Origin: Pontibacter beigongshangensis
GTDB taxonomy: Bacteria; Bacteroidota; Bacteroidia; Cytophagales; Hymenobacteraceae
Length of the DNA: 64,000 bases
Direction: 5' to 3'
Assembly: GCF_014332515.1 (NCBI RefSeq)
Contig: NZ_VFSD01000010.1
Location: 111,619 to 175,618, forward strand
This document shows positions 43,229 to 51,776 of this stretch, one piece after another. The position numbers were made by a program, and so were the translations under genes. Below the pieces are notes generated by a model. The model searched no databases. It was not told the origin of the DNA and saw only the letters and a program-made list of their open reading frames with translations. The first letter of the stretch is position 1, and every line of letters starts with the position of its first letter.

Positions 43229-44917
43229 ATGCGCCCTAACAAGTACCTGGCTTTCAGTTTACTGCTCATGCTCGGTTGCACCAACGAGCAACTCTTTACC
43301 CGATCGTCCACCAACAAAGCCCCTGCAGTCGATAAAGCTGTCGCTTCTCCTACCGGGGAGGTGTCGCAGGTGTGGGTGGCAGACGGGGGCAGAGGCTCCT
43401 ACAAAAACCCGATTCTATATGCCGATTACTCCGACCCGGATGTTTGCCGGGTAGGAGAGGACTATTACATGACCTCTTCGAGCTTTAATGCCGTTCCGGG
43501 TCTACAGATCCTGCACTCAAAAGACCTGGTGAACTGGAATTTAATCGGTTACGCCCTGGACCGCCTGCCGCCTTACGACCACTTTGCTAAGCCGCAGCAT
43601 GGCAACGGGGTGTGGGCACCTGCTATTCGCTATCACGAGGGCGAGTTTTATATTTACTGGGGCGACCCGGATTTCGGTATTTACATGGTGAAAACCAAAG
43701 ACCCGGCAGGCCGCTGGGAAAAGCCGGTTCTGGTGAAAGAGGGAAAAGGCCTGATAGACTCGTGCCCTTTCTGGGACGATGACGGGCAGGCCTACCTCGT
43801 GCATGGCTGGGCAGGCAGCAGAGCCGGCATCAAGAGCATCCTGACTTTAAACAGAATGAACCCCGAAGGCACCGAAGTGCTCGACGAAGGGGTGCTGGTA
43901 TTCGACGGGCACGACAGTCACCCTACTGTGGAAGGACCCAAAATGCATAAACGCAACGATTACTACTATATATTTGCCCCTGCCGGTGGAGTTTCTACAG
44001 GCTGGCAGCTGGTGTTGCGATCCAAAAACGTTTACGGACCTTACGAAGAGAAGATCGTGATGGATCAGGGCAATACCCCCGTTAACGGACCGCACCAGGG
44101 CGCCTGGGTAGATACGCCCAATGGCAAAGAAGACTGGTTTGTGCACTTCCAGGATGTGGAGGCCTATGGCCGTATTGTGCACCTGCAGCCGATGCAATGG
44201 AAAAACGACTGGCCCGTGATTGGTGAGGACTTAGACCGTGACGGCAAGGGCCAGCCCGTGATGACGCACCGGAAGCCAGCTGTGGGCAAAAACCATCCGA
44301 TCTCGACTCCGAAGGAATCGGATGAGTTTGACGACCATAAACTGGGGTTGCAGTGGCAGTGGCATGCTAACCCGAAAGCTACGTGGGCTTTTCTGAATCC
44401 GGCCAAAGGGCAGCTGCGCCTGTTCACAGACCAGTTGCCGGAGAGCTACAAGAACTTCTGGGATGTGCCGAACCTGCTGCTGCAGAAGTTTCCGGCCGAG
44501 ACTTTCACAGCCACCACCAAACTGAAGTTTACACCTAACGAGAAACTGCAGAACGAGCGCACCGGCCTGATAGTGATGGGCGACAGCTATGCGCATATTT
44601 CGCTGGTAAGTAAAACCGACGGTCTGTACCTGGCTTATACCAAAGGCGAAAAAGCAGAGAAAGGCACTCCTGATAAAGAGGAATTGCTGGGCAAACTGAA
44701 CGGGAACGAAGTTTATTTCCGGGTGAAGGTGGATAAGGGTGGCATCTGCCAGTTCAGCTACAGCGAAAACGGAGCCCAGTTTAAAGAAGTGGGAACACCG
44801 CTCACCGCCATGCCGGGCAAATGGATTGGCGCCAAAGTAGGCGTGTTTGCTGTGCGCCAGGATAAAATAAACGACTCCGGATTTGCTGATTACGACTGGT
44901 TCAGAATTACGCCCTGA
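43229..44917 (+). CDS. GH43 (beta-xylosidase type, two domains) lipoprotein
   Basis: 562 residues, lipoprotein signal ending LMLGC (Cys near 17). N-terminal GH43 propeller with Asp in YADYSDPDVCRVGEDYYM, Asp in LIDSCPFWDDDGQAYLVHG and Glu in VEGPKMHKRNDYYYIFAP, then from about 375 a C-terminal beta-sandwich (DEFDDHKLGLQWQWHANP, RTGLIVMGDSYAHISL) as in two-domain beta-xylosidases. Pectin context (PL1 before, GH28 after) suggests side-chain xylose or arabinose of pectin or arabinoxylan. It is followed by a 162-bp leader shared with the SDR gene. Confidence 0.92.
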   Translation: MRPNKYLAFSLLLMLGCTNEQLFTRSSTNKAPAVDKAVASPTGEVSQVWVADGGRGSYKNPILYADYSDPDVCRVGEDYYMTSSSFNAVPGLQILHSKDLVNWNLIGYALDRLPPYDHFAKPQHGNGVWAPAIRYHEGEFYIYWGDPDFGIYMVKTKDPAGRWEKPVLVKEGKGLIDSCPFWDDDGQAYLVHGWAGSRAGIKSILTLNRMNPEGTEVLDEGVLVFDGHDSHPTVEGPKMHKRNDYYYIFAPAGGVSTGWQLVLRSKNVYGPYEEKIVMDQGNTPVNGPHQGAWVDTPNGKEDWFVHFQDVEAYGRIVHLQPMQWKNDWPVIGEDLDRDGKGQPVMTHRKPAVGKNHPISTPKESDEFDDHKLGLQWQWHANPKATWAFLNPAKGQLRLFTDQLPESYKNFWDVPNLLLQKFPAETFTATTKLKFTPNEKLQNERTGLIVMGDSYAHISLVSKTDGLYLAYTKGEKAEKGTPDKEELLGKLNGNEVYFRVKVDKGGICQFSYSENGAQFKEVGTPLTAMPGKWIGAKVGVFAVRQDKINDSGFADYDWFRITP

Positions 44918-44945
44918 GGTTAAATGAATGAATGATTGAGTGAAT

Positions 44946-45082
44946 TTTGAATGAGTGAATGAGTGAGTTGAAAGTTAAAAAGTTAGAGAGTTAGAGTTTA
45001 ACCCTAAAGAACAATTCAATAATTCAACAAAAAACAGCCAGCAACCAACAACAAAAAAGCCATTAGTATATTAAATCATATG
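44946..45082 (+). repeat. Homologous leader repeat, copy B (before GH28)
   Basis: TTTTGAATGAGTGAATGAG, then TAGAGTTTAACCCTAA, GAACAATTCAATAATTC, ACAGCCAGCAACCAACAA and AGTATATTAAATCATATG at the start codon. It matches copy A block by block in the same order and same direction relative to the downstream gene. Confidence 0.7.
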
Positions 45083-46825
45083 AGACCCAGAAAAACATTA
45101 ACCAGCCGACTGGCAATTTGCATGGGAGTAGCAGGCCTTCTGTTCTCGTCGTGCCAATCTCAAACAGGTGCTTCCACAGTTGGAGCCGCAGGCTCTGCCA
45201 AAGCAGCCACCGCCGAGCACTTCGACATTTACGAAGGCGTGGAATTCGACATGCCCAAGGTAAAAGAAACATCTTTCCCCGATTACAGCGTCAGCATAAC
45301 TGACTTTGGCGCGGTGGGCGATGGCCTTACCAAAAACACCAAGGCTTTTGAGCAGGCCATTGAGGCGGTGGCAGCAAAAGGAGGCGGTAAAGTAGTAATT
45401 CCGCGCGGCATGTGGCTAACGGGCCCCATCGTACTGAAAAGCAATATCAACCTGCATGCAGAGGCCGGTTCGCTGGTGCTCTTCAGCAAAGATTTTGATG
45501 ACTACCCACTCGTAGCAACAAGTTTCGAAGGGCTGAACACCGTTCGCTGCCAGTCGCCGATCTCTGGCGTGAACCTGGAGAACATTGCGATTACCGGCAC
45601 TGGTACCTTTGATGGGAATGGCCAGGCCTGGCGACCTGTGAAGAAAGGCAAAATGACAGAAGGGCAGTGGAATAACCTCCTTAAGTCGGGCGGCGTGCTA
45701 AGCGACGACGGGAGAATTTGGTTCCCTACCCAGAAGGTGAAGAAAGGCTACACCAGCACAACGAATTTCAATGTTCCGGATTTTACGGATAAAAGCCAGT
45801 TTGAATCTATTAAAGATTTTCTGCGCCCGGTACTGTTGAGCCTGGTTGGCTGTAAGACTGTATTGCTCGACGGTCCTACTTTCCAGAACTCTCCTGCCTG
45901 GAACCTGCACCCCAACATGTGCGAAGATATTATTCTGCGTAACCTGAACGTGCGCAACCCCTGGTACTCCCAGAACGGCGATGGCCTGGACCTGGAGTCC
46001 TGCAAAAATGCGCTGGTGTACAACAACTCCTTCGATGTGGGCGACGACGCCATCTGCTTTAAGTCGGGCAAAGACAAGGACGGCCGTGACCGTGGCATGC
46101 CTACCGAGAATGTGATCGTGAAGAACAACGTGGTGTACCATGGCCATGGCGGCTTTGTGGTGGGCAGCGAGATGTCGGGCGGCGTAAGGAACGTGCACGT
46201 ATCTAACTGCACCTTTATGGGCACCGACATCGGCCTGCGCTTTAAGAGCACACGCGGCCGAGGCGGCCTGGTAGAGAACATCTACATCTCCAACATCGAC
46301 ATGATCAACATCCCGACCCAGGCCATCAGTTTTAACCTTTTCTACGGCGGCAACTCCCCCACCATGGACGAGGCAGAGAGAGGCAGCGGCGAGGTGAAGG
46401 CAGCCCCCAAAGTGCCCGTTACGGAAGAGACGCCTTCGTTTAAGAATATCTACATGAAAGACATCCGTGTGTCTGGTGCCAACCAGGCGCTGGCCCTGCA
46501 AGGTCTGCCAGAGATGAACCTGCAGAACGTGCGCCTGGAGAATGCCGTGCTGAAAGCCAAAAAAGGAATAACGGCGGTAGATTCTGATGGCATTGAGCTG
46601 AAGAACGTGCAGGTAATTACGGAGGAAGGTCCGGCAATCACTATTTTCAACACGAAAAACATGAAAGTAAGCGGCCTGACCTATAACGAGACAAAGGAAC
46701 CGGTTGTGAAGGTGCTGGGACCGCTTACGCAGAATGTGCAGTTCGACGCCAAAGATTTTAAAGATATGTCGAAGCAGGTGACTAAAGGCAAGGACCTTAA
46801 CAACAATGCCCTGACGATGCAATAG
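45080..46825 (+). CDS. GH28 polygalacturonase lipoprotein
   Basis: 581 residues, lipoprotein signal ending LLFSSC (Cys near 25). The beta-helix contains the GH28 catalytic set: NGDGLDLESC (in the NTDGxD position), DVGDDAICFKSG (DD), HGHGGFVVGSEMSGG (GHG region) and GLRFKSTRGRGG (RxK). It hydrolyses polygalacturonan, probably in exo fashion as for many Bacteroidota homologues. Its leader is homologous to that of the SDR gene, and a strong terminator follows 60 bp after its stop. Confidence 0.93.
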   Translation: MRPRKTLTSRLAICMGVAGLLFSSCQSQTGASTVGAAGSAKAATAEHFDIYEGVEFDMPKVKETSFPDYSVSITDFGAVGDGLTKNTKAFEQAIEAVAAKGGGKVVIPRGMWLTGPIVLKSNINLHAEAGSLVLFSKDFDDYPLVATSFEGLNTVRCQSPISGVNLENIAITGTGTFDGNGQAWRPVKKGKMTEGQWNNLLKSGGVLSDDGRIWFPTQKVKKGYTSTTNFNVPDFTDKSQFESIKDFLRPVLLSLVGCKTVLLDGPTFQNSPAWNLHPNMCEDIILRNLNVRNPWYSQNGDGLDLESCKNALVYNNSFDVGDDAICFKSGKDKDGRDRGMPTENVIVKNNVVYHGHGGFVVGSEMSGGVRNVHVSNCTFMGTDIGLRFKSTRGRGGLVENIYISNIDMINIPTQAISFNLFYGGNSPTMDEAERGSGEVKAAPKVPVTEETPSFKNIYMKDIRVSGANQALALQGLPEMNLQNVRLENAVLKAKKGITAVDSDGIELKNVQVITEEGPAITIFNTKNMKVSGLTYNETKEPVVKVLGPLTQNVQFDAKDFKDMSKQVTKGKDLNNNALTMQ

Positions 46826-46886
46826 CACATTGCCGCAGCTTATTCGCTGCAGTGAATTGACCTTAACTTTTTGCCAGAATTAATGC

Positions 46887-46936
46887 AAGCTCAGACCAGG
46901 CCAGCCAAACGGCTGCCTTGGTCTGAGCTTTTTTTA
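46887..46936 (+). terminator. Intrinsic terminator after GH28
   Basis: AAGCTCAGACCAGGC pairs with GCCTTGGTCTGAGCTT around an inner AGCC/GGCT stem, with one mismatch, followed by TTTTTT. A strong plus-strand terminator. Confidence 0.88.
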
Positions 46937-46981
46937 TGGGAGAAGCTCACTACTTGTATTCGGGTAAAATCTGTTGGATAG

Positions 46982-47029
46982 AGCAGCAGCAGAAATTATC
47001 TCCGGAGGGCCTTTTTGATTAGAATAATC
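46982..47029 (+). repeat. Dispersed CTCCGGAG repeat, copy R17
   Basis: AGCAGCAGCAG head, ATCTCCGGAGGGCC core, TTTTTGATTAGAATAATC tail. It lies after a separate strong terminator, so it is not needed for termination of GH28. Confidence 0.75.
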
Positions 47030-47113
47030 CGTAGGACCAGATTTTTTATTGCTTCTTAAACTGGCCCGACAATACTCCGTTGACCGTACGCAGCCCAAAA
47101 CCAGCCTGGTTGT

Positions 47114-47172
47114 GCAGCGGCAGTGGCAGCAGCTCTAAAAGCCTCCGGAGGCCGGGTTTTATTTACATAATC
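47114..47172 (+). repeat. Dispersed CTCCGGAG repeat, copy R18
   Basis: GCAGCGGCAGTGGCAGCAG head, AAAAGCCTCCGGAGGCC core (a long symmetrical stem), GGGTTTTATTTACATAATC tail. Confidence 0.7.
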
Positions 47173-47425
47173 TGGCTTTTCGGTTATACCCCTAACCATC
47201 GCAATGTCTGCCTGCTCCTTTTCAGCATCTCACACCGCCTGGTACGAGAAAAGCAGGATTAATTAGTGGGCGGGCGCCCGGACCGTGAGATTTGCCTGAC
47301 GCTTGTGCCTCACCCAGAAATTGCTTAAGTTGACATAAAGCCGCACCAGGTCAGCTGTGCTGACAAAAGTTTGCCCGGAACAGGCTAATGAGTTTCGCAG
47401 TCATGATAAACCAGCACATAGAGTT

Positions 47426-48154
47426 ATGGAAGAAGACAGTTTACACGCCAGAAATAAGTTTCTCTTTTTCAATAAGGCATACATTGCGGAGTTTGTGTAT
47501 GGCGGCATAGATGGGGCCATCACCACGTTTGCGGTGGTAGCAGGTGCCGAGGGTGCCAGCCTGGGTATTTCGGTGGTGATTATCCTGGGCCTGGCCAACC
47601 TGATTGCCGATGGCTTTTCGATGTCGGTTGGCAATTTTTTCTCTACCAAAGCAGCCAGAGACAATTTCGACAACACCAAGGCCACCGAGTATTGGGAAGT
47701 AGAGAATATGAGGGAGCAGGAAGTGGAGGAGATCCGGTCCATTTACGTTGCCAAAGGTTTTACCGGCGATCTGCTGGAGCAGGTGGTGGCGGTGATCACC
47801 TCCAACAAAGAGGTGTGGGTCGATACCATGATGAAAGAGGAACTGGAAATGACACAGGACGACAGGACCCCGGTTAAAACCGCTTCCGTCACGTTTTTCA
47901 GTTTTGTGCTGGTTGGCTCCATCCCGTTGCTGTCCTACATCTTTACGGCCGGATCAGACTCGCCTAACCAAACAGACCTGTTTCTCTATTCCAGTCTGCT
48001 GACTGGTACAGCGCTGGCCATTGTGGGGAGCCTGAAGAGCGTCGCCACCAAGAAGAACGTTGTGGCCGGCATAGCCGAAACGCTGCTGCTGGGTGGGCTT
48101 GCTGCCGTGCTGGCTTATTTTGTGGGCGATGTGCTGGAAAGAATTCTACTGTAG
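47426..48154 (+). CDS. VIT1/CCC1-family metal transporter
   Basis: 242 residues from ATG 47426 ([11 protein letters not shown]); the frame is open to 47357. The early [22 protein letters not shown] and [22 protein letters not shown] segments are the core of the VIT1/CCC1 fold, followed by an acidic cytosolic helical region ([17 protein letters not shown]) and three further membrane segments. Relatives export Fe2+ or Mn2+ from the cytoplasm. It has no obvious link to polysaccharide use, though it sits between GH28 and GH115. Repeat R19 follows. Confidence 0.9.
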   Translation: MEEDSLHARNKFLFFNKAYIAEFVYGGIDGAITTFAVVAGAEGASLGISVVIILGLANLIADGFSMSVGNFFSTKAARDNFDNTKATEYWEVENMREQEVEEIRSIYVAKGFTGDLLEQVVAVITSNKEVWVDTMMKEELEMTQDDRTPVKTASVTFFSFVLVGSIPLLSYIFTAGSDSPNQTDLFLYSSLLTGTALAIVGSLKSVATKKNVVAGIAETLLLGGLAAVLAYFVGDVLERILL

Positions 48155-48477
48155 GATTTCAGAAATACCCGGAAGGCTGTGAACACGTGTTGGCCCTCAA
48201 AATAAACTTAACCGGAATACATATTCTGGTCCCGACAGCCTGCCTGCAAACATATTACACTATCTGTAGCAGCAGCTCTGAAAAGCTCCGGAGGGCCTTT
48301 TTCATTAGAATAATTCGATGGCCTTACAACTTATTACCTGGAAGCGCTGAAGTAGCAGAAACTGCTATAGAAAACCGGAACAGGATAATGCAGGATAACA
48401 TCGAAATTGATCTTTGTTAGTATTGATGAAAACAAGAGTTTTTACTCCTGACAAATTTTCCAAACAAAAACCTGAAA
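48155..48477. other. Spacer before second GH115
   Basis: 323 bp with R19 at 48267-48317. The rest is AT-rich without recognisable sites; a promoter for GH115 is expected here. Confidence 0.55.
48267..48317 (+). repeat. Dispersed CTCCGGAG repeat, copy R19
   Basis: GTAGCAGCAGC head, AAAAGCTCCGGAGGGCC core, TTTTTCATTAGAATAATTCG tail: close to consensus. Sense orientation after the VIT1 gene. Confidence 0.78.
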
Positions 48478-51393
48478 ATGACCCGCCCACTGCACTTCCT
48501 GCTACTTTTTTTGCTACTTCCCTCCTTTCATATTTCCGCACAGGACTTTGTGCTGGTAGATGCCACCACCAAAGTACAGCTCGTGTACGATCCTGCAGAA
48601 GCCAAACTCGACTCCATTTCTGCCAATCTACTGGCGCAGGATATCGAATTGGTGTCCGGTTACCGGCCTGTTGTGCTCACCGATATCAGCAAAGCCAGCG
48701 GCAACGTCATCCTGGTCGGGAGGGCAGGCTCGCGCATGGTGCAGCAAGTGCAGGGCAAGCAGGCCTCAGCGGTAAATAACCTGCAGGGCAAATGGGAAAC
48801 CTATGCCCTAAAAGTAATGAAGCAGCCACTCCCCAATATCCGTAACCTGCTGGTGGTGGCCGGCAGCGACAGGAGAGGCACCGCGTTCGGAGTATTTCAT
48901 CTGTCCGAAAAGATAGGGGTTTCGCCCTGGTACTGGTGGGCCGATGTAAAGCCGGTGCAGCAAAAGGAACTGAAACTTTCAGGAGTTGATTTTGTGTCAG
49001 CGCCGCCGTCGGTGAAGTACCGGGGCATTTTTCTGAACGACGAGGACTGGGGGCTGCAACCCTGGGCAGCGCAGAACATCGATACCGATATCAAAGATAT
49101 CGGCCCGAAAACCTATGCTAAAATTTTTGAGCTGCTGCTGCGCCTCAAAGCCAACCTGATCTGGCCTGCCATGCACCCAAGCACAAAAGCCTTTTTCCAT
49201 TACCCCCAAAACCCGAAAGTGGCCGATGCCTATGGCATCCTGGTGGGCACTTCGCATGCCGAGCCAATGCTGCGCAACAACGTGGACGAGTGGAACGAAA
49301 AGACCATGGGCTCCTTCGACTACTTCAGCAACAAAAAAACGGTGCATGATTACTGGGAGAAACGTGCGGCAGAGGCGGGCAATCTGGAGGCCATCTACAC
49401 GCTGGGGATGCGTGGCGTACACGACAGCGGCATGAAAGGGGCCAGCAACAGAACGGAGGCGGCCAAAATGCTCGAGCAGATTATCGCCGACCAGCGGAGC
49501 ATGCTCCAGAAACGCGTGAGCAAGAACGTGGCAGCCGTTCCGCAGGCCTTTACCACCTATAAGGAAGTGCTCGAAATATATGACCAGGGCATGCAACTGC
49601 CTGAAGATATCACCATTGTGTGGCCCGACGACAATTATGGCTACATCCATCGGCTCAGCAACGAGCAGGAGCAGCAAAGGCCTGGCGGGTCGGGGGTATA
49701 TTACCACGCCTCCTACTGGGGCCGGCCGCATGATTACCTCTGGCTCGGCAGCACCCATCCTGCCCTGATCAGAGAAGAAATGGCCAAAGCTTATGAAATG
49801 AAGTCGCGGGAACTGTGGGTGCTGAACGTGGGAGACATCAAGCCACTTGAATATAATATCCAGCTGTTCCTGGATATGGCCTATCGCGCAGACCCCTTTG
49901 TGCAAGACAGCAGGTACGTGAAACAGCATCAGCAGGCCTGGCTAACAGGAATCTTCGGGAAGGAAAAAGGAGCGCAACTGAACGAGGTGATGTGGCAGTA
50001 CTACCAGTTGGCTTTTGAGCGGAAGCCGGAGTTTATGGGCTGGAGCCAGACCGAACCCACCACCCAGACAAATTACACCACCTACAACCATTTTTATTAT
50101 GGCGATGAGGCCCAGCGGCGCCTGGATAAATATGAGGCGCTGGAGCAGCAGGTAAAGGACCTGCGCCAGAAAATAAGTCCGGAGCAGGCAGATGCATTTT
50201 ACCAGCTGGTGTATTACCCGGTGGTGGGAGCCTCGCTAATGAACAAGAAATTCCTGTACCGCGACAAGCAGAAACTCTATGCGCAACAGCACCGGGCCAG
50301 CGCCCCGGACTATGCGCAGCGGGCAAGGCAGGCATATGAGGAGATCGTAAATGAAACAAGTTTTTATAACAACCAACTCAGCAGCGGCAAGTGGCGGGGC
50401 ATGATGTCGATGAAGCCCCGCAACCTGCCCGTGTACCTGGAGCCTGTGCTGCCTGAGCTGAAAGTGGAAGCAGCAAGTGGGGCATGGGCAGTAGCGCCGG
50501 AAGGGTATGTAAAGGCAGATTCCTCACTTGTAACAAAGCCAGGGGAGCCCCTAAGGCTGCCGACGTTTAGCCCCTGGGGTAGTCAGCAGTATTTCCTGGA
50601 TGTATTCCTTACGGGAGCTCAACCAGTTTCCTGGAGAGCAACATCTTCTGCCAAATGGATTACCCTATCTGAAACCAAAGGAGAACTGACCTCCGCTACA
50701 GGCCGGAACGAGAAGCGCCTGTGGATAGGCATAGACCGGCAGAAAGTGCCAAAGAAAATGGCTGCTAAAGGACACATCACGGTAAAGGGCGCTGGCCAGA
50801 CGTTTACCATAGCCGTAGAAACTGTTGCGCCCGCGGCGTCTGCTCTTGCCGCCCATAAAGGTTTTGTAGAGGAGAATGGTTACGTATCGATCTTCGCAGA
50901 GAACTACAGCCGCAAAACCGACGAAGGCCCAGCCTCCTGGACTTTGGTCGAAGGCCTGGGGCGTACCGGAAATTCGCTCCTGGCGCTGCCGCTACAGCCT
51001 GCCCCTGAAAAGGAAACGGAGCAGGTTCAGGAAACAGCCGCCTCGGTGGAATATGACTTCTTCTTGCTCAAAGATGCTGCTGCCCCGGTCGTTACGGTCG
51101 CTACCTTGCCTACGCATCCGCTCACCAATCACTACAGCCTCCGGTATGCCGTGTCGGTAGACGACGGGCCGTTGCAGGTCGTGGATTTTAAAACCTTCGG
51201 CCGTAGCGAGGAGTGGAAACAGAACGTACTCAGCAACCGCGCCACACGCACCGTGAAGCTGCCGGCACTAAAGGCTGGTAAGCACGTGCTGAAAATTTAT
51301 ATGATCGACCCGGCTGTGCTGCTCGACCAGATCACCATAGATCTGGGAGGGTTGAAGCCAGCGTATGGTACTATCCCGGAGACAAAGAAGTAG
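48478..51393 (+). CDS. GH115 xylan alpha-1,2-glucuronidase (second copy)
   Basis: 971 residues with signal peptide HFLLLFLLLPSFHISAQ. Same signatures as the first copy with changes: VAGSDRRGTAFGVFHLS, GVSPWYWWADVKPV, YRGIFLNDEDWGLQPW, LLRLKANLIWPAMHPSTK, LWVLNVGDIKPLEYNIQLFL. The C-terminal accessory region keeps EENGYVSIFAENYSRK. The copy is clearly diverged (Pro-Ala-Met-His in place of Trp), so it is not a recent duplication and may act on another uronosyl linkage or substitution pattern. Monocistronic: no gene follows in the same direction before the giant lyase. Confidence 0.93.
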   Translation: MTRPLHFLLLFLLLPSFHISAQDFVLVDATTKVQLVYDPAEAKLDSISANLLAQDIELVSGYRPVVLTDISKASGNVILVGRAGSRMVQQVQGKQASAVNNLQGKWETYALKVMKQPLPNIRNLLVVAGSDRRGTAFGVFHLSEKIGVSPWYWWADVKPVQQKELKLSGVDFVSAPPSVKYRGIFLNDEDWGLQPWAAQNIDTDIKDIGPKTYAKIFELLLRLKANLIWPAMHPSTKAFFHYPQNPKVADAYGILVGTSHAEPMLRNNVDEWNEKTMGSFDYFSNKKTVHDYWEKRAAEAGNLEAIYTLGMRGVHDSGMKGASNRTEAAKMLEQIIADQRSMLQKRVSKNVAAVPQAFTTYKEVLEIYDQGMQLPEDITIVWPDDNYGYIHRLSNEQEQQRPGGSGVYYHASYWGRPHDYLWLGSTHPALIREEMAKAYEMKSRELWVLNVGDIKPLEYNIQLFLDMAYRADPFVQDSRYVKQHQQAWLTGIFGKEKGAQLNEVMWQYYQLAFERKPEFMGWSQTEPTTQTNYTTYNHFYYGDEAQRRLDKYEALEQQVKDLRQKISPEQADAFYQLVYYPVVGASLMNKKFLYRDKQKLYAQQHRASAPDYAQRARQAYEEIVNETSFYNNQLSSGKWRGMMSMKPRNLPVYLEPVLPELKVEAASGAWAVAPEGYVKADSSLVTKPGEPLRLPTFSPWGSQQYFLDVFLTGAQPVSWRATSSAKWITLSETKGELTSATGRNEKRLWIGIDRQKVPKKMAAKGHITVKGAGQTFTIAVETVAPAASALAAHKGFVEENGYVSIFAENYSRKTDEGPASWTLVEGLGRTGNSLLALPLQPAPEKETEQVQETAASVEYDFFLLKDAAAPVVTVATLPTHPLTNHYSLRYAVSVDDGPLQVVDFKTFGRSEEWKQNVLSNRATRTVKLPALKAGKHVLKIYMIDPAVLLDQITIDLGGLKPAYGTIPETKK

Positions 51394-51529
51394 CTTGAAT
51401 TTTGCTTTTTAATGGTTACAAAACTGATGTTACGCAGCACTTTTCTAGTACGTAACAAATTATTCGCACAAGCAGCTTTTGCACCAATCAAAGTCTTTAA
51501 ATTTTTGGAGAACAGCAACAAAGACCTCG

Positions 51530-51610
51530 CAGCGTGCGCAGCTCTTGCCAGCGTCCGAGCGACTTGTAGCTGCTCTGCCATACAAACACTCGCAGGAGCT
51601 GCGCACACTG
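51530..51610. repeat. Inverted repeat CAGCGTGCGCAGCTC
   Basis: CAGCGTGCGCAGCTC at 51530-51544 and GAGCTGCGCACACTG at 51596-51610 pair in 14 of 15 positions, 51 bases apart. GC-rich against an AT-rich background, and non-coding. Confidence 0.5.
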
Positions 51611-51629
51611 CATGGTTTGTGCCATACCT

Positions 51630-51671
51630 GAATTATTCGAATGAAAATGGCCCTCCGGAGGCTAACCTGCT
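51630..51671 (-). repeat. Dispersed CTCCGGAG repeat, copy R20
   Basis: On the minus strand: AGGTTAGCCTCCGGAGGGCC, then ATTTTCATTCGAATAATTC. It follows the giant lyase in sense orientation, past its terminator. No clear CAG head. Confidence 0.7.
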
Positions 51672-51723
51672 GGTGCGTAAGATCAGGGCATAAGACTAAG
51701 TTAACTCTACCTGCTGAAAAATA

Positions 51724-51757
51724 AAAACGCTAAGAGCAAAGCCCTTAGCGTTTTTTG
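51724..51757. terminator. Terminator between GH115 and giant lyase
   Basis: AAAAACGCTAAG and CTTAGCGTTTTTT arms around a short loop, with A-run and T-run on either side. Usable by both converging genes; 20 bases from the lyase stop. Confidence 0.87.
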
Positions 51758-51776
51758 AGTAAGATAGAAGATCAGA

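Larger units (their letters stand above)
46826..47425. other. Spacer with terminator and two repeats
   Basis: 600 bp between GH28 and the VIT1 gene: terminator 46887-46936, then R17 (46982) and R18 (47114) in sense orientation. The short frame at 47080-47262 overlaps R18 and is not called. Confidence 0.6.
51394..51776. other. Convergent spacer with inverted repeats
   Basis: 383 bp between two converging genes. It contains an imperfect 15-base inverted pair (51530-51610), repeat R20 (minus) and a bidirectional terminator (51724-51757). The 93-codon frame at 51412-51693 runs through these and is not called. Confidence 0.6.

Noticed and set aside
448..51671. The 20 dispersed repeats as a CRISPR array
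   Set aside because: Copies are scattered over 51 kb in both orientations, not regularly spaced, with no cas genes.
448..51671. The 20 dispersed repeats as ordinary terminators only
   Set aside because: Several copies lie upstream of genes, are antisense to them or lie behind an independent terminator, and head and tail are conserved outside the hairpin.
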